64,000 nt of DNA, from the NCBI GenBank assembly GCA_024640315.1, contig JAHEFF010000002.1, positions 62,001 to 126,000 of the forward strand, in the 5' to 3' direction. The stretch is from Woeseiaceae bacterium (GTDB taxonomy: Bacteria; Pseudomonadota; Gammaproteobacteria; Steroidobacterales; Woeseiaceae). The position numbers were made by a program, and so were the translations under genes. Below the pieces are notes generated by a model. The model was not told the origin of the DNA and searched no databases. It saw nothing but the letters and a program-made list of their open reading frames with translations. Shown piece by piece: positions 35,725-44,328 of this stretch (within the stretch, counting starts at the first letter, position 1; each line of letters begins with the position of its first letter).

Positions 35725-37284
35725 TTACTGCCGGTCCGGCGGCGTGCCGTATGGATAATAATCGGTCAGTGTGACATTCTCGTACGGCAAGGCGTCAAGC
35801 GCGTTGGTGCCGACGAACGGCCCCGGCGCATCAACGAGAATGATCGTGTTGGCATACCCGGTTTCATCGAAGCCACGTCGAAAGTGAACGCGGGATTTCA
35901 CGACGAAGACATCATAGTTATCCGGATCCAAGGGGCCAAAGCGGATTTCATCCAGCCAGATAACCTGCTTGAGCGCTGGCGTAATAATCAATGAATTACG
36001 ATCGCCGAAATCAACGACGGCCACCTGGGGATAGCCAAAAGCCTCGCCGAAGTACGTAAGCGTGCCGTCGATCTGAACAGGTTCTCCGCTCGATGGTGCA
36101 GCGAATCCACCGACTTCCATGCTGAAAAGGTCGCCGGGCTGAGCACCACTCGATGCAAGTGCCTCGATAACGCGCTCGTCACGGACTGTTGCGGCAAGCA
36201 CGCCGCTCATGCGCTTGTCGACGACTTGCTGCAACGTGAAGGTGGAATCACCGTTTCGGTCACTGTAATCCGCCAGGACGATCGGAGTTGCGCCGGATGC
36301 GAATGCCGTCACTGCCTGGTCGGCTGCGTCTGCCGGGCGCGCTGGCGCGTTCCCAAACAGGTCTTCGCGAACGCGCCAGATGAAGTCCGACATGTCATCG
36401 GCGATGCGGTCGGCCAGCTCCTGGTCGTTGTTGGTCATGACGTGAACTGTCGCGCCGACGTCAGGCACATCCGACCAGGGAAATCCATAGGCGACACTGA
36501 CATAGACATCTCGTTCGCGTGACTCCCAGCGGCGCGCGCGCTCCATGATATCCATTGAAGGCGACTGGCCGGTCCACTGCAACACCGTGGGAGTGATGAC
36601 GCCGGGTTTTCTGGTGGCGGTGGTCGGTTCATACAATCCTCTGGCGATGCGAACAAGCGCGCGCGCCGATCGTTCGCCCTGTACATAGGAATCGTAGTGG
36701 GGATACCGTTTCGTGATGAACGCCATGTCGGCCCAGCGCAGGAATTCTTCGTCCTCATTTGCGTGCAGGTCGAACGATCCCACAATCGGCACATCGGGCC
36801 CTACGACTTCGCGAAATCGCCGCGCAATTTCCGCTTCCGGTCGCGGCACATTGCGTACAGCCATTGCGCCGTGTAGCGCCAGATAGACGCCGTCGACGGG
36901 CATCGCCTCCCGCAAGTCCTCCAGCATGATATTGAGAAAATGATCGAATGCCTCTTCAGTTGTCCATGCAGCTGACGAGCCGCCGTAGACTCCGGCGGGC
37001 GACTCCAGCCCAATTAGCTCTACGTCGCTGTATTCCTGGATTGCGCGAACAAATCCGGGAATGTATGAACCGGCGGCGAAAATTTCGTCGCCGACGTAAG
37101 GTGGGCGCAATTTTGTCCAGCGCTCGATATCGCTGTCGCCGCCGGGGCAAAATGTGCAGGTCTCGTGCGAGAACGTCATCACCGCAAAACGCAGCTTTTT
37201 CGCATCTTCCTCTGCTGCCTTGTCCGGCGCGCAGCCTGCCAGGATCAGCGAAGCGGTCAATGCCGGCATCAAGAGCGTTTTCAT
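35725..37284 (-). CDS. M81 (MlrC-like) metallopeptidase lipoprotein
   Basis: 519 residues. Lipobox LAGC with Cys 18 indicates a lipid-anchored exported protein. The M81 domain begins RFAVMTFSHETCTFCPG. Zinc-ligand positions known from MlrC appear as Asp 172/His 174 in SFDLHANEDEE and His 196 in KRYPHYDSYVQGERSA. MlrC (microcystinase C) hydrolyses linear peptides, while related members act on other amides. A GGGGGGA ribosome binding site precedes ATG 37284. It is divergent from the sugar dehydrogenase gene and followed by a small membrane-protein gene. Confidence 0.9.
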   Translation of the reverse strand: MKTLLMPALTASLILAGCAPDKAAEEDAKKLRFAVMTFSHETCTFCPGGDSDIERWTKLRPPYVGDEIFAAGSYIPGFVRAIQEYSDVELIGLESPAGVYGGSSAAWTTEEAFDHFLNIMLEDLREAMPVDGVYLALHGAMAVRNVPRPEAEIARRFREVVGPDVPIVGSFDLHANEDEEFLRWADMAFITKRYPHYDSYVQGERSARALVRIARGLYEPTTATRKPGVITPTVLQWTGQSPSMDIMERARRWESRERDVYVSVAYGFPWSDVPDVGATVHVMTNNDQELADRIADDMSDFIWRVREDLFGNAPARPADAADQAVTAFASGATPIVLADYSDRNGDSTFTLQQVVDKRMSGVLAATVRDERVIEALASSGAQPGDLFSMEVGGFAAPSSGEPVQIDGTLTYFGEAFGYPQVAVVDFGDRNSLIITPALKQVIWLDEIRFGPLDPDNYDVFVVKSRVHFRRGFDETGYANTIILVDAPGPFVGTNALDALPYENVTLTDYYPYGTPPDRQ

Positions 37285-37415
37285 TTAAGTCCCCCCGAAA
37301 ATAAGAGCACAAAGGTAATCGTTTTTCTGTTTTGTGTGCCGGACATTGTAGCGCAGCGACGCCTTCGATCTGGCGAATTCTATATACTGTGCCGCAATTA
37401 ATGGGGGGGACCGAG

Positions 37416-38609
37416 ATGAAGCAAATTTACCTGATGGCACTGTTCGCATTGGCTGCTTGGCGTCCGGCAATGGCACAGGATTCAGAGAATCCGCCGACCC
37501 TGAAGCTCGACCGGATCATGTCTCAACCGGCGTTTAACGGGCAAACGAGGGTGCCGGCAGCGCCTGCATCCGAATTTCGTGTTGAGACGCTTGCCGATGG
37601 CCTGAGCGCTCCGTGGGCACTGGCGTTTCTTCCCGGCAACGAAATCCTCATCAGCGAAAACAGTACTGGCGCGATGCGAATTCTGGATGCCGGCGGACAT
37701 CTGTCCGGACCGCTGACCGGGTTACCCGAACTGTCCCACGAAGGATGGTCCGGACTGTTTGACGTTGCCCTTGATCCGGATTTTAGCGACAACCTGCTGG
37801 TGTATTTTTCGTACACAGCTCCTTCTGGCAATGCGGAGGCACCGAATACTCCACGCGTAGCGCGAGGCAAGCTGAACCGTAACGCACTTCGACTGGAAGA
37901 TGTCGAAGTGGTTGTCGACGGCAAGGCCTGGCAGGAGCTGCATTTCACACCAGATGGTCATTTGCTTGTCGCCGGAACGGCGGGTGCCGGCGAAGGCGAT
38001 GGCCAGGATATGACTTCGTATTCGGGGAAGATTTTACGTATCAACTCCGATGGTACGATTCCGCGGGACAATCCATGGAGTACAAATGAAGATGTTCCGT
38101 CGGAAATATTCAGTTTAGGGCATCGGGATATTTCCGGTTTCGCGACGCATCCCGAAACTGGTGAAATCTGGGCAACTGAACACGGACCGCGCGGTGGTGA
38201 CGAGCTAAACATCATCAAGTCGGGGGGCAACTATGGGTGGCCGGTGATTTCCTACGGCACCCAGTATTCTGGCGAGCCAGTCGGACAGGGTGAAACGCAG
38301 CAGGATGGCATGGAGCAGCCGCGCTACTTCTGGCGGCCATCAATCGCCCCTTCGGGCCTCATTTTTTATACCGGAGAGATGTTTCCCGAGTGGCAGGGGA
38401 ATGTCTTTGTCGCGTCGTTGTCCGGCCAGCATATTTCCCGCCTGGTACTTGATGGTGACCGGGTAATTGCAGAAGAAAGATTGCTGGTCGATCGTAATCA
38501 GCGTATTCGTGAATTGCGGCAGGGACCGGATGGTGCGTTGTACGCGCTGACAAATGAAGAGTCTGACGCGCCGAAAGGGTTCTCTCAGCTCCTCAGGATC
38601 AGCAAGTGA
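37416..38609 (+). CDS. PQQ-dependent sugar dehydrogenase, soluble Gdh/YliI family
   Basis: About 397 residues from ATG 37416, with a signal peptide (MKQIYLMALFALAAWRPAMA). The six-bladed propeller shows LSAPWALAFLPG, LFDVALDPDF, GHRDISGFATHPETG and EHGPRGGDELNIIKSGGNYGWP, motifs of soluble aldose sugar dehydrogenases that oxidise sugars in the periplasm with PQQ. No PQQ synthesis genes are in the window. The longer frame from 37332 lacks a signal peptide and crosses a TATACT -10-like site (37383-37388), so it was rejected. The stop overlaps the following SDR start (GTGA). Confidence 0.9.
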   Translation: MKQIYLMALFALAAWRPAMAQDSENPPTLKLDRIMSQPAFNGQTRVPAAPASEFRVETLADGLSAPWALAFLPGNEILISENSTGAMRILDAGGHLSGPLTGLPELSHEGWSGLFDVALDPDFSDNLLVYFSYTAPSGNAEAPNTPRVARGKLNRNALRLEDVEVVVDGKAWQELHFTPDGHLLVAGTAGAGEGDGQDMTSYSGKILRINSDGTIPRDNPWSTNEDVPSEIFSLGHRDISGFATHPETGEIWATEHGPRGGDELNIIKSGGNYGWPVISYGTQYSGEPVGQGETQQDGMEQPRYFWRPSIAPSGLIFYTGEMFPEWQGNVFVASLSGQHISRLVLDGDRVIAEERLLVDRNQRIRELRQGPDGALYALTNEESDAPKGFSQLLRISK

Positions 38610-39424
38610 TCGAGAACGTGCGAACGGCGGTCGTGACTGGTGGCGGGCACGGTATTGGCCGTGCGATTTGTCGGCGACTCAGCAAAGAAGGGATTTCGGT
38701 AGTCGTCGCCGATCTGGATGATTCGGCCGCGCAGTCCGTCGCAAAGGAACTCGATGGTCGTGCCTTTGCGGTCGATGTCGGCGATGAGCAGCAGCTTTCC
38801 GGTCTCATTACGACCGTGGAAAATGAAATCGGCCCGATTGATTTGTTTGTTTCCAACGCCGGCGTCGGCTACGGCGATGGTTCTGCCGGCGCGGCGTCGA
38901 AAGAAGGTGGGTTGAACCCGACGGACGACCGGTGGGAATCTTGCTGGCGAGTCAACGTGATGGCGCACGTTTACGCCGCCAGGGAACTCGTGCCGCGGAT
39001 GATTGAGCGCGGGGGCGGGCATCTTGTGAACATCGCTTCGGCAGCCGGATTGTTGAGCCAGATCGGGGACGCCGCCTATTCCGCCACCAAGCATGCCGCC
39101 GTGGCGTTCGCTGAGTCGATCGCAATTACCCACGGCGAAGAAGGCATTCACGTAGCGGTCGTCTGTCCGCAGGCAGTGGCAACAAGGATGATTGGAATTG
39201 CAGATGATTCAGACAGTATGGAAGGGGGCTTCGGCGGCAACGACGTCGATGGCATTCTCGCACCGGAGCAAGTTGCAGATTGTATCGTCGAGGGAATCCG
39301 CGACGGGCGTTTTCTGATTCTGCCGCACCAACAGGTGTCGGAATACTTTCGGCGAAAAGCCAGTGACTATGATCGCTGGATCAGCGGTATGCAGCGCTTC
39401 CGCAGAAATCTCACCGAGCAATAA
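38606..39424 (+). CDS. Short-chain dehydrogenase/reductase
   Basis: 272 residues, classical SDR: cofactor loop TGGGHGIGRAI near residue 10, VSNAGVG, and active site Ser in NIASAAGLL with YSATKHA (YxxxK). Asp in VVVADLDD after strand 2 favours NAD(H). GTG 38606 overlaps the stop of the sugar dehydrogenase, giving a two-gene operon. Substrate unknown; oxidation of a product of the upstream enzyme is a possibility. Confidence 0.88.
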   Translation: MIENVRTAVVTGGGHGIGRAICRRLSKEGISVVVADLDDSAAQSVAKELDGRAFAVDVGDEQQLSGLITTVENEIGPIDLFVSNAGVGYGDGSAGAASKEGGLNPTDDRWESCWRVNVMAHVYAARELVPRMIERGGGHLVNIASAAGLLSQIGDAAYSATKHAAVAFAESIAITHGEEGIHVAVVCPQAVATRMIGIADDSDSMEGGFGGNDVDGILAPEQVADCIVEGIRDGRFLILPHQQVSEYFRRKASDYDRWISGMQRFRRNLTEQ

Positions 39425-39431
39425 AGCATGT

Positions 39432-40409
39432 CTAGCGCAGCTTGAAGACTGTCTTCCCCTTAATGCGCCGTGCGGCGACATCCTTGTATGCCCGGACGTA
39501 GTCCTCCAATGCGTAAGTGGCCGTTATTCGGGGGATGAGTCTTCCTTCGTGCAACATGCCAACCATCTCACTGATATTTTCAATATGCCCCTGCGGTTCA
39601 ACCGCCGCCCACTGACCCCAGAAAACACCAACGATGCTGGCTTCCTTCAGGAGCGCCAGGTTGGCGGGAAATTTCGGGATGTCGCCACTCGCAAACCCGA
39701 CCACAAGATATCGGCCATGCCAGGCCGTTGCGCGCAGGGCCTGTTCTGCAAACTCTCCACCGACCGGGTCGTAAACCACATCGGCGCCTCTACCTGACGT
39801 GAGTTCTTTCACCGCTTCCTTCAACGCCGATTCGGAATAATTGATCGTATCGTCGGCTCCGACAGATTTCGCGAATTCGAGTTTCTCGTTGGTGCTCGCT
39901 GCCGCGATTACCCGCGCCCCCATCGCTTTGGAAATTTCGATTGCAGTGGTGCCGACACCGCCGGCGGCGCCAAGCACCAGCACTGTCTCGCCAGCCTTCA
40001 GATGCGCGCACTGTTTGAGGGCGTGATAGCTGGTGCAGTAGGCAATCGGAAAGCCTGCGCCTTCTTCGAAGGTCAGCGAGTCCGGCAGGGGAAAGGCCTG
40101 GTTTTCATCGACAGCCAGGCGCTCGGCAAACGCACCGCCCATCGGCGTAACGATGACCTTGTCGCCTACGGCATGTCGGGTGACGCCATCCCCGAGCTCG
40201 CTGACGACGCCACAGGCTTCATACCCGGGAATAAACGGTGGCTCGAATCGAACCTGGTACTTTCCGGCAAAGACCAGGATGTCAGGAAAATTGATTCCGG
40301 CGGCATGAACGTCAACGACGATCTGACCTTTTCCGGGCGTTGGGTCGTCAGTCTCCTCGATGACCAGGCCTTCCGGTGGCCCGTGTTCCCTGCAAATGAG
40401 CGCTTTCAT
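39432..40409 (-). CDS. NADPH:quinone oxidoreductase family (MDR) protein
   Basis: 325 residues, zinc-independent medium-chain reductase: GINFPDILVFAGKYQVR, PGYEACGVV, LGAAGGVGTTAIEISKAMGA (cofactor loop) and DVVYDPVGG. It ends the minus-strand acyl-CoA operon; its ATG overlaps the preceding SDR stop by one base (TAATG). In that setting it may act as an enoyl-thioester reductase rather than a quinone reductase; sequence alone does not decide. Confidence 0.88.
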   Translation of the reverse strand: MKALICREHGPPEGLVIEETDDPTPGKGQIVVDVHAAGINFPDILVFAGKYQVRFEPPFIPGYEACGVVSELGDGVTRHAVGDKVIVTPMGGAFAERLAVDENQAFPLPDSLTFEEGAGFPIAYCTSYHALKQCAHLKAGETVLVLGAAGGVGTTAIEISKAMGARVIAAASTNEKLEFAKSVGADDTINYSESALKEAVKELTSGRGADVVYDPVGGEFAEQALRATAWHGRYLVVGFASGDIPKFPANLALLKEASIVGVFWGQWAAVEPQGHIENISEMVGMLHEGRLIPRITATYALEDYVRAYKDVAARRIKGKTVFKLR

Positions 40410-41302
40410 TATGACAGGTCGATGCCGAGGTTTGTCGCAGCCTTCATCGTCAGCTTGCTGGCCTGTTCAAACCCGGTCTGCAATTCCTTCATGTTTGATT
40501 CGTTGTCGATTGCGTCCCAGGCCGCAGCCACTCCGTCGGCGCTCAGCCTATCTGGCAGCAGGTTGACACCATCGGTCTCGAAACCTTTATAAACGGCAAA
40601 GCTACCGCCGCCGGCAGCGAGCACTTTTCGGCTGGGTGCGTCGGCCGATACGAGAAAAATCACACCCGGACTAACGGTTTCGGGGGCAAGAAGTTCGAAT
40701 GCGGCATCGGGAAACAGGCCCTCGGTCATCGCGGTGCCGGCGGCCGGAGCCAGGCAGTTGACCCGAATGTTGTATCTGGCGCCCTCGAGGTGCAGCGTAT
40801 TCATCAGCCCGACCATCGCCATCTTGGCCGCACCATAATTTGCCTGGCCGAAATTGCCATAAAGACCCGTGCTGGAGCTGGTGAAAACGACCCGACCGTA
40901 ATTCTGCTCACGCATGATGTCCCAGACAGCCTTCGTGCAGTAGACCGAGCCCATCAGGTGGACATCGAGGACCAGGCGAAAATCGTCCAGCGACATTTTG
41001 TGGAACGTCTTATCGCGCAGGATGCCGGCATTGTTGACGAGAATATCGATGCGATCCCATTTAGCCATGACCTGGGCCACCATCTTTTCGACCTGGTCGT
41101 TGTCCGCGACACTGCAGGCGTGCGCCATAGCCGAACCGCCTGAGTGTTTGATTTCGTCGGCGACATTCCGGGCGTCTTCAGCGCCTAGATCGTTGACCAC
41201 GACCCTGGCACCGCGTTCGGCCAGTGCCAGCGCATGCGCTCGACCAAGTCCACGACCTGCACCAGTCACGATAGCTACCTGGTCATCCAGTCTGATACTC
41301 AT
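40409..41302 (-). CDS. SDR of the multifunctional beta-oxidation type (3-hydroxyacyl-CoA dehydrogenase-like)
   Basis: 297 residues. TGAGRGLGRAHALALAERGA, VVVNDLG, LVNNAGILRDKTFHKM and the active site SSSTGLYGNFGQANYGAAKMA match the SDR half of peroxisomal-type multifunctional enzyme 2, which oxidises (3R)-hydroxyacyl-CoA. The extra C-terminal 50 residues are also of that type. It sits next to a MaoC hydratase gene, the other activity of that enzyme, with an ATGA overlap. The two genes together may reproduce the MFE-2 reactions. Confidence 0.88.
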   Translation of the reverse strand: MSIRLDDQVAIVTGAGRGLGRAHALALAERGARVVVNDLGAEDARNVADEIKHSGGSAMAHACSVADNDQVEKMVAQVMAKWDRIDILVNNAGILRDKTFHKMSLDDFRLVLDVHLMGSVYCTKAVWDIMREQNYGRVVFTSSSTGLYGNFGQANYGAAKMAMVGLMNTLHLEGARYNIRVNCLAPAAGTAMTEGLFPDAAFELLAPETVSPGVIFLVSADAPSRKVLAAGGGSFAVYKGFETDGVNLLPDRLSADGVAAAWDAIDNESNMKELQTGFEQASKLTMKAATNLGIDLS

Positions 41303-41784
41303 TCCTGTTCCTCCTGCTCCTGCGGGCCGACCACAAACATTGACAGTATCTCTGCGATCAATGCGGGCGTCGATTCGCCGTCAATCTCTACGGTAACCGC
41401 GGTTTTGACCAACCATTGCCCGGGTCTTTTTTCGTCGATCCCGGCTATTTTCATTTTTGCTCGAATCCGTTGTCCGACTCTCACTGGTGCGAGATAACGG
41501 ACTTTGTCGGAGCCGTAATTGATGCCCATTACCAGCCCATCAGGCAGGGGCAGGCTCGACGTGATCATGTCTGATAGCAATGAAAGCGTCAGGTAGCCGT
41601 GGGCAATGGTGCCACCAAACGGCGTTTGGCTCGCGCGTACAGGATCGACATGAATGAACTGATGATCGTTGGTTGCGTCCGCAAACTGGTTAACCCTGTC
41701 CTGCGTGATTTCCAGCCACGGCGAAGGCTCGAGTTCCAACCCTTTGAGATTCCCGTATTCCTCGATGCTGATTCTTTCAGCCAA
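41299..41784 (-). CDS. MaoC family (R)-specific enoyl-CoA hydratase
   Basis: About 161 residues with the hot-dog fold signature: ITQDRVNQFADATNDHQFIHVDPVRA (hydratase Asp and His), TPFGGTIAHGYLTLSLLS and GINYGSDKVRYLAPVRVGQRIRA. The longest frame runs to 41883 but lies inside the acyl-CoA dehydrogenase gene. TTG 41784, five bases after that gene's stop and with GGAG upstream, is preferred (LAERISIEEYG). The stop overlaps the SDR start. Confidence 0.9.
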   Translation of the reverse strand: MAERISIEEYGNLKGLELEPSPWLEITQDRVNQFADATNDHQFIHVDPVRASQTPFGGTIAHGYLTLSLLSDMITSSLPLPDGLVMGINYGSDKVRYLAPVRVGQRIRAKMKIAGIDEKRPGQWLVKTAVTVEIDGESTPALIAEILSMFVVGPQEQEEQE

Positions 41785-41788
41785 AAAC

Positions 41789-43024
41789 TTACTCCGCTTT
41801 AAGGTAGGGCCGCAGTTCGTGCCTGGCGACGACCATACGGTGGACCTCGTCAGGACCGTCTGCAAGTCTGAGTGTTCGCGCATTCATGTACATTCTTGCC
41901 AGCGGAAAATCCTCCGACAAGCCTGCGGCACCATGCATCTGAATGGCATCGTCGATGACATCGAGCGCAACGTTCGGTACATGTGCCTTGATCTTGGATA
42001 TCCACAAGTGAGCTTCCTGGACGCCCTGCGTGTCAATCGCATGCGCCGTACGTAATGTCAGCAAGCGTGCCATGTCGATGCTCATTCGGGCATTGGCGAT
42101 CTTGTCGTAATTGCCACCAAGTTTGGCAAGGGGTTTGCCAAATGCGGTTCGTGAGACAGCACGTTTGCACATCCTGGCGAGTGCTTCCTCGGCCATACCA
42201 ATCGCGCGCATGCAGTGATGAATTCGGCCTGGCCCAAGGCGTCCCTGCGCGACCTCGAAGCCCCGACCGGGACCGAGGATGATATTGGATTCCGGGACAC
42301 GAACGTCGCTGAATCGAAGGTGCATATGCCCGTGGGGCGCGTCGTCCATGGAGAAAACACCCATCGGACGTACGACTTCGACACCGGGGGTATCCATCGG
42401 TACAAGGATCTGGGAATGCTGCGAATGCCGGTCATTTTCCGGGTTAGTTTTCACCATACATATCAGTATCTTGCAACGCTTATCTCCAGCACCTGATATG
42501 TATGTTTTTTCCCCGTTCAGGACCCACTCGCCATTCTCCAGCACGGCCGACATGGAGATATTGGTGGCATCCGATGACGCAACGGCTGGTTCCGACATGG
42601 CATAGGCCGAACGAATCTCGCCATTAAACAGGGGCACAAGCCACTGGTCTTTCTGCTCGTCGGTACCGTACCGCTCCAGTACTTCCATATTGCCGGTATC
42701 CGGAGCGCTGCAGTTGAAGGCCTCAGCCGCGATATGTGCACGCCCGGTTTCTTCTGCAATGTAGGCGTATTCGACCGTCGTGAGGCCGGGGCCGCGCTCG
42801 CTGTCGGTTAACCAGAAATTCCACAGGCCTTGCTCGCGGGCATTGGACTTGAGTCCCTCAAGTATTTCGGTCTGTCGCTCAGTGAGCGTCCAGCGGTCGC
42901 CGTTGCCGACTTCTTCGAGGAATTCTTCGTCGACAGGTAAAACCCGGTCTTTGATGAACGCGCGGACTGCCGCCAGTATCGGCTTAAGGCGCTCGCTTAC
43001 GCCCAGGTTCATATCGGTATTCAT
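41789..43024 (-). CDS. Acyl-CoA dehydrogenase family protein
   Basis: 411 residues, first gene of the minus-strand operon. The N-terminal helical domain, the beta domain with YAMSEPAVASSDATNIS and WVLNGEKTYISGAG, and the C-terminal helices (GRIHHCMRAIGMAEEALARM, QMHGAAGLSEDFPLARMY, DGPDEVHRMVVAR) are complete. It resembles the long ACAD branch (ACAD10/11-like), which often handles hydroxylated or branched substrates. Flavin-dependent desaturation followed by MaoC hydration and SDR oxidation makes a coherent beta-oxidation path, lacking only a thiolase and ligase. Confidence 0.92.
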   Translation of the reverse strand: MNTDMNLGVSERLKPILAAVRAFIKDRVLPVDEEFLEEVGNGDRWTLTERQTEILEGLKSNAREQGLWNFWLTDSERGPGLTTVEYAYIAEETGRAHIAAEAFNCSAPDTGNMEVLERYGTDEQKDQWLVPLFNGEIRSAYAMSEPAVASSDATNISMSAVLENGEWVLNGEKTYISGAGDKRCKILICMVKTNPENDRHSQHSQILVPMDTPGVEVVRPMGVFSMDDAPHGHMHLRFSDVRVPESNIILGPGRGFEVAQGRLGPGRIHHCMRAIGMAEEALARMCKRAVSRTAFGKPLAKLGGNYDKIANARMSIDMARLLTLRTAHAIDTQGVQEAHLWISKIKAHVPNVALDVIDDAIQMHGAAGLSEDFPLARMYMNARTLRLADGPDEVHRMVVARHELRPYLKAE

Positions 43025-43193
43025 ATTGCTCCAGATTGCCAGCAGCCAATCGATTGGTTAGCGATGAAGAATAGTCCATATCCGGATTCCTGACTAATCC
43101 TGGCTCTGCTGCGCCGGAAAACGCCGCTGACGGCTTTTTATCCTGGCGACAAATCGAGTTATGCTGGTTCTCTTTGCCAGGGAATCAGTAAGT

Positions 43194-43736
43194 ATGGCCA
43201 GCATTCTCTTCCTCTATTCAACGATTGACGGGCACACACTGGAGATATGTCAACGACTTCAAGCCGTCGTTGAAAGAGAAGGGCACGCAGTGACCCTGCG
43301 GGAATTGACGAAGAGCCCGGATATCAGCCTGGATGGCTTCGATGCGCATGTAATTGGTGCAAGCATTCGCTACGGTAAACATCGTCCTGAAGTGACGCGA
43401 TTTATCGAAAATCACATAGCGTCGCTGGAGTCGAAACCGAGTGCATTTTTCTCAGTAAATGCGGTAGCCCGGAAGCCGGAGAAACGAGACCCCGACACCA
43501 ACCCCTACGTCAAAAAATTTCTGAAATCGATAAGTTGGAGGCCGCCGGTCATCGGGATTTTTGGCGGCCAGATCGATTACCCCAGTTACGGTTTTTTCGA
43601 CAAGAACATGATTCGCTTCATCATGTGGATGACCAAGGGCCCTACCGATCCAAACGGCACATTCGATTTCACCGACTGGGACGACGTGGATGTTTTTGGC
43701 CGAAAATTTTGTACGCTGGTGGCGATTGACGACTAA
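43194..43736 (+). CDS. hemG: Menaquinone-dependent protoporphyrinogen IX dehydrogenase
   Basis: Flavodoxin-like enzyme that oxidises protoporphyrinogen to protoporphyrin in haem synthesis, passing electrons to quinone. About 180 residues: FMN loop YSTIDGHTLEI, ASIRYGKH, the HemG-specific insertion with KRDPDTNPYVKKFL, GGQIDYPSYGFFDKNMIRFIMWMT and GTFDFTDW. ATG 43194 gives the normal length (E. coli 181); the frame opens at 43161. Its stop overlaps the stop of the convergent TPR gene by three bases. Confidence 0.93.
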   Translation: MASILFLYSTIDGHTLEICQRLQAVVEREGHAVTLRELTKSPDISLDGFDAHVIGASIRYGKHRPEVTRFIENHIASLESKPSAFFSVNAVARKPEKRDPDTNPYVKKFLKSISWRPPVIGIFGGQIDYPSYGFFDKNMIRFIMWMTKGPTDPNGTFDFTDWDDVDVFGRKFCTLVAIDD

Positions 43737-44308
43737 GGCAATTCTTCCAGCATTGTTTGAGCGGATTGACGAATCGATTCATTGGTGCCGATCTGAGTTG
43801 CGCGGGTGAGGGCGGTTCTTGCCTCCTCAACATTTCCGAGCTGACTGTTGACGAAGCCGAGCGTCAGCCAGATTCTCTGGTTGTCGGGATCTATCGCAAC
43901 CCCTTTGTTTAACCGGTCCAGAGCTTCAGTTGACCTGCCGAGATAGTGAAGTGTCAGACCCAGGTTGTTATGGATTTCGACATTGTTCGGACCAAAATCC
44001 AGCAATCGATCATAGAGCTCGGCGGCTTTGTCATACTGCCTGTCGGCGAAATACTCATCGGCCTGGCGCGAGAGTTGCTCCGGATCAAGCGGAACCGAAG
44101 TGCTCGGTGCAGCGGTCCCTAATCGTGAGATATCGGCGGCAGTGATACCACTCGGCAACTCAAGCGCGGGCCTGTCCATCGACATCGGTGGCGCGTCTTG
44201 GCCTGGTTCTTCCCCGATATAGTAATTGCGAGTCACAGCGAAAACGACCAGTCCGAATATCACCTGGAATATCGCTATCGAACCCCAGAATTTTGCGTCG
44301 CGATTCAT
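43733..44308 (-). CDS. Membrane-anchored TPR protein
   Basis: 191 residues: one N-terminal membrane segment (SIAIFQVIFGLVVFAVT), a proline-rich linker, then three tetratricopeptide repeats (about 85-185; ADEYFADRQYDKAAELYDRLL, VEIHNNLGLTLHYLGRSTEAL, RIWLTLGFVNSQLGNVEEAR). It is a likely scaffold on the periplasmic side. It lies 20 bases downstream of the NHL-repeat gene on the same strand and is probably co-transcribed. Confidence 0.82.
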   Translation of the reverse strand: MNRDAKFWGSIAIFQVIFGLVVFAVTRNYYIGEEPGQDAPPMSMDRPALELPSGITAADISRLGTAAPSTSVPLDPEQLSRQADEYFADRQYDKAAELYDRLLDFGPNNVEIHNNLGLTLHYLGRSTEALDRLNKGVAIDPDNQRIWLTLGFVNSQLGNVEEARTALTRATQIGTNESIRQSAQTMLEELP

Positions 44309-44328
44309 ATGCGTTGCCTTTCCGGTGC

